Position numbers and translations under genes: made by a program. From positions 1 to 42,058 of the forward strand of contig JBFMDX010000029.1 in NCBI GenBank assembly GCA_040753795.1: a stretch of DNA of 42,058 bases, in the 5' to 3' direction. The notes beneath the pieces were generated by a model. The model saw only the letters and a program-made list of their open reading frames with translations. It was not told the origin of the DNA and ran no database searches. Of this stretch, positions 26,390 through 35,225 are shown piece by piece (positions within the stretch are counted from its first letter, which is position 1; the number at the start of each line of letters is the position of its first letter). Origin of the DNA: Thermodesulfobacteriota bacterium. Lineage in GTDB: Bacteria > Desulfobacterota > Desulfobacteria > Desulfobacterales > Desulfosudaceae.

Positions 26390-29356
26390 ATGACTCCATT
26401 TAAAATAATGATTGTCGAGGATGAGCGTATCATCGCCCATCAGATGAAAACGTCTCTGGAGGAGGTGGGGTATGTTGTCACCTCCCTGCAGAGCGACGGG
26501 CATCAGGCAGTGGCCCGGGCCGCCCTGGAAAAACCGGACGTTGTGCTGATGGATGTCCGCTTAAAAGGCCCCATTGACGGTGTCGAGACGGCGGGTATTC
26601 TCCGGCGGGAGCTCAATCTCCCCGTTATTTTTGTTACCGACCATGTGGATGACGATACCATCCGCCGCGCCGGTCAGGCCATGCCCATCGGTTACCTGGT
26701 CAAACCGCTGGCAATAGCCGAAATGAAAACCGTCCTCGAAAGAGCCAGGCAGATCAATCGGGCTGAAACCGAAAAGCGGGATGCCCAGGAAAGGCTTAAG
26801 GACTCGGAGAGCCAGCTCCGGGGAGTCCTGCAGACCGCCATGGACGGGTTCTGGATAACCGACATGGAGGGCCGGCTGCTGGAGGTCAATGAAACTTACT
26901 GCCGCATGAGCGGATACACCCGCAGGGAACTGCTGACCATGCGGATTGCCGATCTGGAGGCAGCGGAAACAAAGGATGACGTCAACCGCCACATCTCCCG
27001 GCTGATCATGCGGGGGCAGGAGCGTTTTGAAACCCGCCATCGTCGCAAAGACGGCACTGCTCTGGAGGTGGAAGTCAGCGTTCAGTATCGCCGGGTTGAC
27101 GGCGGGCGACTGGTCTCATTCCTGAGGGATATCGGCGACCGCAAGCGGTCCGAAGAGGCGTTGCGGAAGAGCGAGGCGTTTTTAAAAACCCTGGTCAAGG
27201 CCATCACCAGCCCGGTTGCCGTAATCAATGCCGACGATTATACCATCGAGATCGCCAACGAGATCTATGGGGGGAATCAGGTCGTCGGCCGGAAATGCCA
27301 TGCCGTTTCTCACCTGTCGGAGTCCCCCTGCACCGGGACCACCGATCCCTGTCCGCTTGATGAAATCCGGCGGACGAAAAAGCCCGTCACCGTGGAACAC
27401 ATCCACTTCACGCCCCAGGGCCGGCCTCAATACGTTGAGATCCATGCCTATCCTGTTTTTGACGACAGCGGCAGACTTTCACGGATTATTGAATACAGCG
27501 TGGACATCACCGAACGCCGGCAGGCCGCGGAACGCATCCGGAGAGAACGGAAAAATTTCCTGAAAATTTTCGCGGCCGCGCCCGTGGGGCTTCTGCTGCT
27601 GGATGCCAATACCATTATCCGCTATGCCAACCAGACGGCCGCTGATCTGGTGGCCCGGGCTCCCTCGGAATTGATCGGCCGCCGGGGCGGCGGCGGGCTG
27701 GGCTGCACCCACAGTTTCGAGAACCCGGGCGGATGCGGTTTCGGCAGCTCCTGTCCGGCCTGCCCGCTGCGGTCCGGACTGGAAAGCGTACTGGCGGGAG
27801 GGCAGAGCATCCACGGAGCGGAAATCCTTCTGACCCTGGTCATCAATGAGCTTGCCCAACAGCGCTGGCTCAAGGTCAATGTCGAACCCATCGAGATCGA
27901 TCATGAACCGTTCGTTATTGTCGCCATCGACGATATTACCGGGAGAAAACAGGCCGAGGAGGCCCTGCGGGAGAGCGAAACCGTCAGCAACGCCCTGGCG
28001 GAACTGGCCACGGCCCTGCTGGCCGCCGAGTCCATTTCGTCCGCATCCGATCTGGCGTTGCATTACGCCAAGGCGCTGACCGGAAGCCGGCACGGGTTCG
28101 TGGGACATATTGACCGGGATTCCGGCCATCTGGTCAGCACCACCCTGAGTCATGATATCTGGGAGGAATGCCGGGTTACCGACAAGACCTATGTCTTTGA
28201 ACACTTCAAGGGCCTCTGGGGATGGGTATTGCAGCATCAGGAACCGCTGATGACCAATTCGCCAGCCGGTGATTCCCGCTCCATGGGCATACCGGGCGGC
28301 CACCTGCCGATTGAGCGGTTCGTTTCCGTTCCGGTCATCCTGGAAGGCCAGCTGATGGGGCAGATCGCCCTGGCCAACGCCGATCGCGATTACACCGACC
28401 GGGATATCCGGACGCTCCACCGTCTGGCCGATGTATTCAGCCTGGCCCTGCAACGGCTCCAGGCGGAACAGGCCCTGCAGCGATCCCATGACCTGCTGGA
28501 AGAACGGGTCGTGGCGCGGACCGCTGAACTGGAAGGGGCCAATCGGGCGCTGACGGCTGAAATCAGAAAGCGTAAACTGCTGGAGGCGGAAACCGTTCAT
28601 AAAAGCCGGCTGGCTTCGGTGGGCGAACTGGCCGCCGGCGTGGCCCACGAAATCAATAACCCCATCAATGTGATCATCAATTACGCCCAGATCCTGGCCG
28701 ATGAATCTCCCGTTCCCCAGGATCCCCAGACCATACCCAACCGCATCATCAAGGAGGCCGACCGCGTGGCCGCCATTGTCCGCAACCTGCTCAACTTCGC
28801 ACGGGAGTCCGATGACGCGCCGGGGTTCTGCGATATCGCCGCCATTGTGTCCGATTCCCTGGAGCTGATGCGCAAGCAGCTGGACAAGGACGGCATCGCC
28901 GTTTCGGTAACGGTGCCGGACCGGCTGCCGCCGGTCATGGCGTCCTTCCATAAAATGCAGCAGGTGTTCGTCAACCTTTTCAGCAATGCCCGGCATGCCC
29001 TGAACGCGAAATACCCGGACCCCGACGGCGACAAACGCATTCTTATCAAAGCCGGGGTCGAAGAAATCGACGGCCGCTTCTGGATGCGGACGACGGTAAT
29101 GGATAACGGCAGCGGCATAGCCTCCCGTCATCTGGACAAGCTGTTCGAGCCTTTCTTCTCCACCAAGCCCAAGGGCGAGGGCACCGGCCTGGGGCTGAGC
29201 ATCTGTTATGGAATCGTCAGGGAAAACGGCGGCCAGATCGGTATCAAATCCGAAGAAGGGGCTTTTACCCGGGTGATCATTGATCTGCCCCTGGCGACAT
29301 ATGACCGGGTCATCCGGCCGGGGCAGGCGGAAGAGGACGGCGGTAAGGGAGATTGA
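26390..29356 (+). CDS. hybrid sensor histidine kinase (REC-PAS-PAS-PAS-GAF-HisKA-HATPase)
   Basis: With the ATG at 26390 the protein has 988 aa; the frame is open further upstream but only through a TTG without support. The order is an N-terminal receiver (1-118, phospho-acceptor D55 in VLMDVRL, Lys in YLVKPL), PAS1 (~138-258), PAS2 (~260-385), PAS3 (~389-525), GAF (~532-690), a coiled coil, the H box with H753 in GVAHEINNPINV, then N, G1, F and G2 boxes (FVNLFSNARHAL, DNGSGI, FEPFFSTKP, GTGLGLSIC). No TM segment is seen, so it is cytoplasmic. PAS2 (C303, C314, C321) and PAS3 (C439, C449, C455, C458) carry Cys clusters ending in CPL. The downstream NtrC-type regulator is coupled to it and is its likely partner. 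Confidence 0.9.
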   Translation: MTPFKIMIVEDERIIAHQMKTSLEEVGYVVTSLQSDGHQAVARAALEKPDVVLMDVRLKGPIDGVETAGILRRELNLPVIFVTDHVDDDTIRRAGQAMPIGYLVKPLAIAEMKTVLERARQINRAETEKRDAQERLKDSESQLRGVLQTAMDGFWITDMEGRLLEVNETYCRMSGYTRRELLTMRIADLEAAETKDDVNRHISRLIMRGQERFETRHRRKDGTALEVEVSVQYRRVDGGRLVSFLRDIGDRKRSEEALRKSEAFLKTLVKAITSPVAVINADDYTIEIANEIYGGNQVVGRKCHAVSHLSESPCTGTTDPCPLDEIRRTKKPVTVEHIHFTPQGRPQYVEIHAYPVFDDSGRLSRIIEYSVDITERRQAAERIRRERKNFLKIFAAAPVGLLLLDANTIIRYANQTAADLVARAPSELIGRRGGGGLGCTHSFENPGGCGFGSSCPACPLRSGLESVLAGGQSIHGAEILLTLVINELAQQRWLKVNVEPIEIDHEPFVIVAIDDITGRKQAEEALRESETVSNALAELATALLAAESISSASDLALHYAKALTGSRHGFVGHIDRDSGHLVSTTLSHDIWEECRVTDKTYVFEHFKGLWGWVLQHQEPLMTNSPAGDSRSMGIPGGHLPIERFVSVPVILEGQLMGQIALANADRDYTDRDIRTLHRLADVFSLALQRLQAEQALQRSHDLLEERVVARTAELEGANRALTAEIRKRKLLEAETVHKSRLASVGELAAGVAHEINNPINVIINYAQILADESPVPQDPQTIPNRIIKEADRVAAIVRNLLNFARESDDAPGFCDIAAIVSDSLELMRKQLDKDGIAVSVTVPDRLPPVMASFHKMQQVFVNLFSNARHALNAKYPDPDGDKRILIKAGVEEIDGRFWMRTTVMDNGSGIASRHLDKLFEPFFSTKPKGEGTGLGLSICYGIVRENGGQIGIKSEEGAFTRVIIDLPLATYDRVIRPGQAEEDGGKGD

Positions 29357-31116
29357 CGAACGAACGGTTTTGGATGAAAACAAAACAAGCTGGAGATGAT
29401 GACGTGCCCCGCGTTCTGATTGTCGATGATGAGGAAGGCCTGCGGCTGACCTTTAAAACCTTTCTGGAAAAGGAAGGCGCCGGGGTCGTGCTGGCGGCCG
29501 ATTTCCATGAGGCCCTGGCCCGGCTTGCGGACACCGGCCCCTTTGATCTGATTTTTCTGGATATCATTCTGCCCGGCGGTTTTAAAGGGATCGACCTGCT
29601 GCGCCGCATCCGCGAACAGGGCCTGGATTGCCCCGTCATCATCATTACCGGACAACCCCAGGTGGAAACGGCGGCCGAGGCCGTTCGCCAGGGGGCTTTT
29701 GACTATGTTCCCAAACCGGTGAAAAAGGAGACCCTGCTGCGCCTGTACCGGAGCGCCTTGAATTTCTTTGCCCTGAAAATCGAAAACAAACGCATGGCCG
29801 AGGAGAAGGAGCGCTACAAGCAAAACCTGGAAGCGGTTTTCCGCAGCGTGGACGAGGCCATTATCGCGGTGGACGGCGAGGGGCGTATCGCTTCGATTAA
29901 TTCAGCCATGGAATCTCTTTGCGGCGGGCAGACATCCGGCTGTATCGGCAGGCGCATCGATGAGATCGCCATCGACGGCATGAACCGCTGCAAAGAGATG
30001 ATCGCCGCAACCATTCAGCAAGGCCGGGTCGTGAAGGATCAGGCCGTTGTTTTTCAGTGCCCGGACGGCCAAAGGCGCAGCGCCCTGGTCAACACCATGC
30101 CGTTGAAGGACGAGGGCGGCAGAGCCATCGGCGGCGTGCTGGTGATCCGGGACCTGACCCGGCTTCACTATCTGGAGCGGGAGTTGGAGGCACGGAACCG
30201 TTTTGAAGGCATGATCGGCCGGTCGGCGGCCATGCAGAAAATTTTCAACCTGGTGGAGGATTTGGCCGACACCGATGCCACGGTACTGATCACCGGTGAA
30301 AGCGGTACCGGCAAAGACATGCTGGCCGGCGCCATCCATAAGCGCGGCAGCCGCGCCGCCGGTCCCCTGGTCCGGGTCAACTGTGCGGCCCTTTCGGAGA
30401 GCCTTCTGGAAAGCGAACTGTTCGGACATGTCAAGGGCGCCTTCACCGGCGCCGACCGCATCCGCAAAGGCCGCTTCGAACTGGCCCACGGCGGTACCCT
30501 GTTTTTGGATGAGATAGGGGATATCCCCGTAAGCGTGCAGGTGAAACTACTCCGTGTGCTCCAGGAAAAGGAGATCGAACGGGTGGGCGACGCCCGGCCC
30601 ATCAGCGTCGACGTCCGCCTGATTTCAGCCACCCACCAGGATCTGCCGGCCCGCATCGCCCGCGGGGAGTTCCGGGAAGACCTTTATTATCGCATCAAGG
30701 TACTGGAGATTCGCATGCCGCCCCTGCGCTCCCGTCGGGAGGACATCCCGTTGCTGACGGATCATTTCAGGGAATATTTCAACCGGAAGTATGACCGCCG
30801 GGTGGCGCAGGTCTCCGATGGAGTCATGGCGCTTTTCATGAATTACGACTGGCCGGGTAACGTACGCCAGCTGAAGCATGTTCTGGAACATGCCTTCATC
30901 CTCTGCCGGGTACCGGTTCTGGACATCACCCATCTTCCCCCTGAATTCCAGGATGAGGACGGCCTCCTCCCGGCGGCCGATACCGAAGACATTTCTCCGG
31001 ATAAAATCCGGGAGGCCCTGTCTGAAGCCGGCGGAAACAAGGCCAAGGCCGCCCGCCTGCTGGGCATCTCCCGCCGCACCCTCTACCGCAAACTTGAAAA
31101 ACATCGTCTGATGTAA
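29353..31116 (+). CDS. NtrC-family sigma-54 response regulator (REC-PAS-AAA+-Fis HTH)
   Basis: This 587-aa regulator has a receiver domain (D70 in IFLDIILPGG), a PAS domain (~155-275), a sigma-54 AAA+ domain with Walker A GESGTGKD (315-322), GAFTGA (362-367) and Walker B GGTLFLDEIGD, and a C-terminal Fis-type helix-turn-helix (AKAARLLGISRRTLYRKL). With GAFTGA intact it should activate sigma-54 polymerase. The TTG start overlaps the kinase stop (TTGA); an ATG at 29374 is an alternative start. A sigma-54 promoter and palindromes lie just downstream (31225-31361), which suggests its target is the MCP/CheW operon that follows. Confidence 0.93.
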   Translation: MTNERFWMKTKQAGDDDVPRVLIVDDEEGLRLTFKTFLEKEGAGVVLAADFHEALARLADTGPFDLIFLDIILPGGFKGIDLLRRIREQGLDCPVIIITGQPQVETAAEAVRQGAFDYVPKPVKKETLLRLYRSALNFFALKIENKRMAEEKERYKQNLEAVFRSVDEAIIAVDGEGRIASINSAMESLCGGQTSGCIGRRIDEIAIDGMNRCKEMIAATIQQGRVVKDQAVVFQCPDGQRRSALVNTMPLKDEGGRAIGGVLVIRDLTRLHYLERELEARNRFEGMIGRSAAMQKIFNLVEDLADTDATVLITGESGTGKDMLAGAIHKRGSRAAGPLVRVNCAALSESLLESELFGHVKGAFTGADRIRKGRFELAHGGTLFLDEIGDIPVSVQVKLLRVLQEKEIERVGDARPISVDVRLISATHQDLPARIARGEFREDLYYRIKVLEIRMPPLRSRREDIPLLTDHFREYFNRKYDRRVAQVSDGVMALFMNYDWPGNVRQLKHVLEHAFILCRVPVLDITHLPPEFQDEDGLLPAADTEDISPDKIREALSEAGGNKAKAARLLGISRRTLYRKLEKHRLM

Positions 31117-31147
31117 CGCTCCTCTGATCCGGCCCCCCCTTTTTTCT

Positions 31148-31220
31148 CTGCACCCCGCACCTTAAAACTTAAAACTTAAAACTTAACACTTAAAACTTAA
31201 CACTTAAAACTTAAAACTTA
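31148..31220. repeat. tandem heptamer arrays B and A (right copy, inverted)
   Basis: Two B units (CTGCACC, CCGCACC, 31148-31161) run directly into array A. Counted from 31161, array A is eight full heptamers, CTTAAAA x3, CTTAACA, CTTAAAA, CTTAACA, CTTAAAA x2, plus CTTA to 31220. The units are exact reverse complements of those at 25541-25589. Spacers are absent, so this is not a CRISPR. It lies just after the NtrC-type gene and just before the enhancer-like palindromes. Confidence 0.9.
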
Positions 31221-31224
31221 CCCT

Positions 31225-31274
31225 GTGTCATGCCACACATGTGTGCCGGCACACCTCCGACTGTTGGCACACCT
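31225..31274. promoter_or_regulatory. probable enhancer (UAS) for the NtrC-type activator
   Basis: Two 14-bp dyads of form GTGT-N6-ACAC stand at 31225-31238 (GTGTCATGCCACAC) and 31241-31254 (GTGTGCCGGCACAC, a perfect palindrome). A third half site GGCACACCT at 31266-31274 repeats the one at 31248-31256. They lie about 100-150 bp upstream of the start expected from the sigma-54 promoter at 31346-31361, the normal distance for an enhancer. Binding by the regulator encoded just upstream is inference. Confidence 0.65.
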
Positions 31275-31345
31275 TTCCTCCCGTAATCACCCGCATAAAA
31301 CAAATAAGATATTATAATTCAATATGTTGAAATTTTATTGGGAAC

Positions 31346-31361
31346 CGGCACGGTTGTTGCT
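31346..31361 (+). promoter_or_regulatory. sigma-54 (-24/-12) promoter
   Basis: CGGCAC-GGTTG-TTGCT matches the TGGCAC-N5-TTGCW consensus except for the first base, with the essential GG and GC pairs correctly spaced. Transcription should begin near 31372, before the response regulator ATG at 31425. A TATAAT at 31313-31318 has no matching -35 and seems less relevant. Confidence 0.75.
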
Positions 31362-31424
31362 CAAACGGTATATACGGTAACAGCAATGAACATAGAAATG
31401 ATAACTCACCTGGAAGATGATGAC

Positions 31425-31847
31425 ATGGATCAGGGCATAAACAAGGAGCACAAAGGCAGCGTTCTGGTTGTGGATGATGAAGAAGGCATGCGTTTTACAC
31501 TCAATCACTATCTGACCCAGGCCGGGTACCGGGTCCGTCAGGCCGCCGATATCGCCGAAGCGGTACTGATCGTCGCAGAGGAACGGTTCGATGCCGCCAT
31601 CATCGACCGCGTTCTCTCCAACGGACGGAACGGACTCCACCTGTCAAGGATCATGCGGGAGATCATGCCGTCCTGCAAAACCATTCTGGTTTCCGCCTGG
31701 CCCACGGTAGATTCCGCTATTCAGGCCATGCGATATCAGGTGTTCGGCTACCTTTCCAAACCGATCAGAAAGGACGATCTGCTGGCAATAATAGAGCAGG
31801 CCTTGCGCACGGATATCAGAGAGCAAAAACACGCATTTGGTAAATAA
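31425..31847 (+). CDS. single-domain response regulator
   Basis: This 140-aa receiver has VLVVDDEEG for the acidic pair, D61 in [10 protein letters not shown] as phospho-acceptor and Lys in [10 protein letters not shown]. There is no output domain. It is closer to the receivers of NtrC-type regulators than to CheY, so it may act by protein contact or as a phosphate sink. The start at 31425 is chosen because GGAAG lies 8 bases upstream; 31386 is an alternative. It is the first gene behind the sigma-54 promoter, and the MCP follows after 46 bases. Confidence 0.85.
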   Translation: MDQGINKEHKGSVLVVDDEEGMRFTLNHYLTQAGYRVRQAADIAEAVLIVAEERFDAAIIDRVLSNGRNGLHLSRIMREIMPSCKTILVSAWPTVDSAIQAMRYQVFGYLSKPIRKDDLLAIIEQALRTDIREQKHAFGK

Positions 31848-31893
31848 AGCAGGAGAACGGGAACGGAAAACCCATTTATCGGAGGAAAAGTTC

Positions 31894-33627
31894 ATGAGAC
31901 TTTCAGACATGAGAATCGGCAGAAAACTGGCCATCGGGTTTCTGGTGGTGGTAGCCATCTTCGGCGTGGTGGCATTTTATCAGATCCACAAGATGACGGC
32001 TCTGGGGATTCTTCAGGATCAAGGCGCCCAGCGTTCCAGAGACTTAAAGCAGATCATGGATACGATGGAAAATCTGGACGGTGTTTACACCGTCATTAGC
32101 AATTCCGTCATTAACCGCAACCTGGAAGAGATGAAAAACGAATGGCAGGAAGTCAGAAAAACGGCCGCGGACGATATCAGGAAAATCCATGATCTGGCTG
32201 ATACGAATCAGGAAAAGGAGCAGGCCGGCAAGTTTGAAAACAGGTACGGTGAATATCTGACCGTCTATGAAAGTGAAATGCTGCCGGTTCTTGAGAATTT
32301 GAACCGGGCGGAAGGGGAGGAGGCGGACTCCCTGGTCCGGCGGATCCGGGATATCAACGGCCGGATCGACGCAGTGCGTGACGCGGCGGATGACGATCTC
32401 AAGAAAATGATCGCCTCTCTTGAAGCCGAAGCCGTTGAGTCGGACGTTCTTTTTGACGACACCCGCAGGGCGACCATCCGTAACGCCATCATCATCAGCA
32501 TGATCGGCATTCTGGTCGCCGTTGCCATCGCCTACTGGATCACCCGTCTGATTACCGCCCCTCTGCGGGAATCGGTGGCCGTGGCCAACCGGATATCCCA
32601 GGGTGATCTGACCGTTGATATTCAGGTGAACAGCAGGGATGAAACCGGAGAGATGATGTCGGCCATGAAGAATATGGCGATTAAACTCAAAGAGGTGGTG
32701 GCCGAAGTCCAGGCGGCGGCCGAAAACGTGGCTTCCGGCAGCGAGGAGATGGGCTCTTCGTCGGAGGAGCTGTCCCAGGGGTCAACCGAGCAGGCCTCTA
32801 ACCTGGAAGAGGTTACCTCCAGCATGGAACAGATGGGATCCAACATTACTCAGAACGCGGACAATGCCGCCGAGACCGAGAAAATCGCCCGGCAGGCGGC
32901 CCTGGACGCGGAAGAGGGGGGTCGCCAGGTACAGGATACGGTCCGGGCCATGAAGAATATTGCCGAGAAGATCTCCATCATCGAGGAGATTGCCCGGCAG
33001 ACAAACTTGCTGGCTTTAAACGCGGCCATAGAAGCGGCCCGGGCCGGTGACGCCGGCAGAGGGTTTGCCGTGGTGGCGGCCGAGGTCCGGAAACTGGCTG
33101 AGCGGAGTGGTCTGGCCGCCAAGGAGATCGGCGAGCTGTCCTCTACCAGCGTGGATATTGCCGAAAAGGCCGGCAAAATGCTGGAGAGAATGGTGCCCGA
33201 TATCCGCAAGACCGCCGAGCTGGTTCAGGAAATCAGCGCCGCCTCCAAGGAGCAGACCGCGGGAGCGACCCAGATCAACGCCGCCCTTGCACAGCTTGAT
33301 CAGGTGGTGCAGCAGAACGCCTCCTCGGCCGAAGAGGTCTCGTCCACGGCCCAGGAACTGGCCAGCCAGGCCCAGCAGCTTCAGAGCACCATGGGCTTTT
33401 TCAATGTCAACGGCAACGGCGCCAGAAAGCTGGCGGCCGGTCATCGGTCCATTGCACGGGGCCATGTTTCTACCGGCGGCGCTGTTGAAGACGGCATCCG
33501 GGGCCGGTTGCCGGCCGCTTCCCGTCTGACTGCCCCAAAAAGGACATTGGACAAAGGCAACGCCGCCCATGTGTTCCTGGCGGGTAATGCCGAAGACGCG
33601 GCTGATCATGAGTTTGAACGGTTTTAA
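31894..33627 (+). CDS. methyl-accepting chemotaxis protein
   Basis: This 577-aa receptor has TM1 (~11-31), a periplasmic helical sensor of about 160 residues (4HB-MCP-like), TM2 (~197-217), HAMP, and a full signalling domain with the conserved hairpin tip [21 protein letters not shown]. The start at 31894 is set by GGAGG ten bases upstream. SQAQQLQS (491-498) fits the CheD target pattern [AS]xxQQxx[AS]. The last five residues, EFERF, fit the aromatic C-terminal pentapeptide that tethers CheR/CheB in some receptors. The ligand is unknown. cheW, a cheY-like gene and cheD2 follow. Confidence 0.93.
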   Translation: MRLSDMRIGRKLAIGFLVVVAIFGVVAFYQIHKMTALGILQDQGAQRSRDLKQIMDTMENLDGVYTVISNSVINRNLEEMKNEWQEVRKTAADDIRKIHDLADTNQEKEQAGKFENRYGEYLTVYESEMLPVLENLNRAEGEEADSLVRRIRDINGRIDAVRDAADDDLKKMIASLEAEAVESDVLFDDTRRATIRNAIIISMIGILVAVAIAYWITRLITAPLRESVAVANRISQGDLTVDIQVNSRDETGEMMSAMKNMAIKLKEVVAEVQAAAENVASGSEEMGSSSEELSQGSTEQASNLEEVTSSMEQMGSNITQNADNAAETEKIARQAALDAEEGGRQVQDTVRAMKNIAEKISIIEEIARQTNLLALNAAIEAARAGDAGRGFAVVAAEVRKLAERSGLAAKEIGELSSTSVDIAEKAGKMLERMVPDIRKTAELVQEISAASKEQTAGATQINAALAQLDQVVQQNASSAEEVSSTAQELASQAQQLQSTMGFFNVNGNGARKLAAGHRSIARGHVSTGGAVEDGIRGRLPAASRLTAPKRTLDKGNAAHVFLAGNAEDAADHEFERF

Positions 33628-33678
33628 ACAGGCCGGGGCGGGTAACGCCCGTCCCCTTGACCGGACGGAGGACACAAC

Positions 33679-34194
33679 ATGAAAGACATTGGCAATTCAA
33701 ACAATACTTATCTGACCTTTTATCTGGACGGCGAGATGTTCGGTCTGAATATTCACATGGTCCGGGAAGTCCTGGAGTATACCGCCATCACGCGGGTGCC
33801 CATGACAGTTGATTTTATGAGGGGGGTCATCAACGTCCGGGGGCGGGTGGTCCCGGTCATGGATCTGCGCCGCAAGTTCAGCCTGCCCGCGACCGCGCCC
33901 ACCATACAGACCTGCATCATTATCGTCGATCTCAACGTCGACGGAGAATCATCGATTCTGGGGGCCCTGGTCGACGACGTCCAGGAGGTACTCGACATCC
34001 TGCCGGATCAGATCGAAGCCGCGCCCCGCCTGAGCGGAAAGATCAACCGGCAGTTTATTCATGGCATCGGCAAGCTGGGCGATCGTTTCGTGATGCTGCT
34101 GGATATGCGGGCGGTGTTCTCCCTGGAGGAACTGAACGCCATAACGGAAATCAATCACCAGGAGGAATCCTCCCGGCAGGCGATCTGCGCCTGA
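33679..34194 (+). CDS. cheW: chemotaxis coupling protein CheW
   Basis: This 171-aa CheW-domain protein links receptors to CheA. Typical parts are YLTFYLDGEMFGLNI, VREVLEYTAITRVP, MRGVINVRGRVVPVMDLRRKF and LGALVDDVQEVLDI. GGAGG precedes the ATG. Gene order (MCP, CheW, CheY-like, CheD) implies a dedicated receptor array, but no cheA is present in the window, so the kinase must be encoded elsewhere. Confidence 0.95.
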   Translation: MKDIGNSNNTYLTFYLDGEMFGLNIHMVREVLEYTAITRVPMTVDFMRGVINVRGRVVPVMDLRRKFSLPATAPTIQTCIIIVDLNVDGESSILGALVDDVQEVLDILPDQIEAAPRLSGKINRQFIHGIGKLGDRFVMLLDMRAVFSLEELNAITEINHQEESSRQAICA

Positions 34195-34217
34195 GTCAGG
34201 TGACAGGAGGGTTATGA

Positions 34218-34649
34218 ATGAAAAAAATTCTTATCGTCGATGACAGCCGTTCGATCCGCCAGAGCTTTATCGACATTCTCTCTCCACTGGCGGCCTGCGA
34301 AGAAGCCGTCAACGGGCAGGCAGCGGTCGACCGGGTCAAGCAGCGACTGAATGAAGGCGGCCGTTTTGACCTGATTTTTATGGATATCATTATGCCGGAA
34401 AAAGACGGCCTGGCCGCCGTCAAGGAAATCAGGGATTTTGAAATAAGTCTGGGCCGTACCGGCGCCGGGCGGTTAAAAATCATTATCGCGACCACCCTTC
34501 AGGACCCCTCACGCATCCTGATCGCCCAGTATGACTGCGGGGCTGACGGGTATATTACCAAGCCGTTTACAAAAGAGACGGTCATGCAGACCCTGCGTAA
34601 CAACGGGTTTGCCTTTGGCATCCGGCGCCTGCAGACGGTTAATCAGTAA
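34218..34649 (+). CDS. CheY-like response regulator
   Basis: This 143-aa single receiver has D8/D9 (IVDDSRSIRQ), D56 (IFMDIIMPEKDG) and Lys in YITKPFTKET. It has the short form typical of CheY but carries an extra loop of about 10 residues (FEISLGRTGAGRLK) before the beta-4 strand. GGAGG lies upstream at about 34206. It is the likely phosphoryl acceptor from an unlinked CheA. Confidence 0.88.
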   Translation: MKKILIVDDSRSIRQSFIDILSPLAACEEAVNGQAAVDRVKQRLNEGGRFDLIFMDIIMPEKDGLAAVKEIRDFEISLGRTGAGRLKIIIATTLQDPSRILIAQYDCGADGYITKPFTKETVMQTLRNNGFAFGIRRLQTVNQ

Positions 34650-34650
34650 C

Positions 34651-35199
34651 ATGAATGGGACTGTTGATATGAGAAACGGAAACGCGGTTCAGATGATCCA
34701 GAGGAGTGACCTGCCGGGACCGGCCATTTTCCTCAAGCAGGGCGAATACTATATTTCCGGCGCCGGACCGGCCCTGGTCCGCACCGTCCTGGGCTCATGC
34801 GTTACGGTTACCATGCATTGTCCGGTTCAGAAAATCGGCGGCATGACCCATTCGCTGCTGCCTTATCCCCTGCCCGGAACGGTCGCTCCCCGGGGCCAGC
34901 ATGGCCGGTTTGTGGATGCCAGCGTCCGGTATGTATTTGACCGGATGATGTCCCTGGGGATCAGCAAAGACACGCTGGAAGTAAAAGTCTTCGGCGGTGG
35001 TCAGTTGCTGACGAGTCTTTCAGGAAGATCGTCCGACATGGAGATCACCATCGGGCGGCGCAACGTGGAAACAGCCCTGAACGTTATCCGCGAACTGGGC
35101 CTGTCGGTGACCGCCACCGATGTCGGCGGCAACCTGGGACGCACCCTGATCTTCTATCCTTACCTGGGTGATGTCTGGGTGAAGAAAATAGTGCGATGA
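34651..35199 (+). CDS. cheD: chemoreceptor glutamine deamidase CheD (intact active site)
   Basis: This 182-aa protein deamidates specific glutamines of MCPs. The nucleophile is present, C50 in VLGSCVTVTMHC, with H67 in GGMTHSLLP at the usual 17-residue spacing. The rest aligns throughout with the CheD at 25766-26320 (FLKQGEY, VKVFGGGQLL, IGRRNVETALNV, TATDVGGNLGR). The start at 34651 is chosen because the frame further upstream lies inside the CheY-like gene; an ATG at 34669 is also possible. The MCP of the same operon is its obvious substrate. Confidence 0.92.
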   Translation: MNGTVDMRNGNAVQMIQRSDLPGPAIFLKQGEYYISGAGPALVRTVLGSCVTVTMHCPVQKIGGMTHSLLPYPLPGTVAPRGQHGRFVDASVRYVFDRMMSLGISKDTLEVKVFGGGQLLTSLSGRSSDMEITIGRRNVETALNVIRELGLSVTATDVGGNLGRTLIFYPYLGDVWVKKIVR

Positions 35200-35225
35200 A
35201 GCCCATCGTCCGGGATCAGCTGGCG

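Noticed and set aside
27479-29383. Long open frame of 634 codons on the minus strand inside the kinase gene
   Set aside because: It mirrors the codon structure of a GC-rich gene with clear kinase domains on the plus strand; its own translation shows no family features.
31148-31220. CRISPR-like array
   Set aside because: Units are 7 bases long and directly joined with no spacers.
31313-31318. TATAAT as a sigma-70 -10 for the response regulator operon
   Set aside because: No -35-like sequence lies 16-18 bases upstream, while a good sigma-54 site is close by.
31837-31893. Longer N-terminus for the MCP
   Set aside because: GGAGG is correctly placed for the ATG at 31894, and the extra residues would put charged sequence before the TM1 signal.
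34531-34650. Longer N-terminus for the second CheD
   Set aside because: The extra 40 codons lie inside the CheY-like gene and do not match CheD1; the ATG at 34651 fits the family length.
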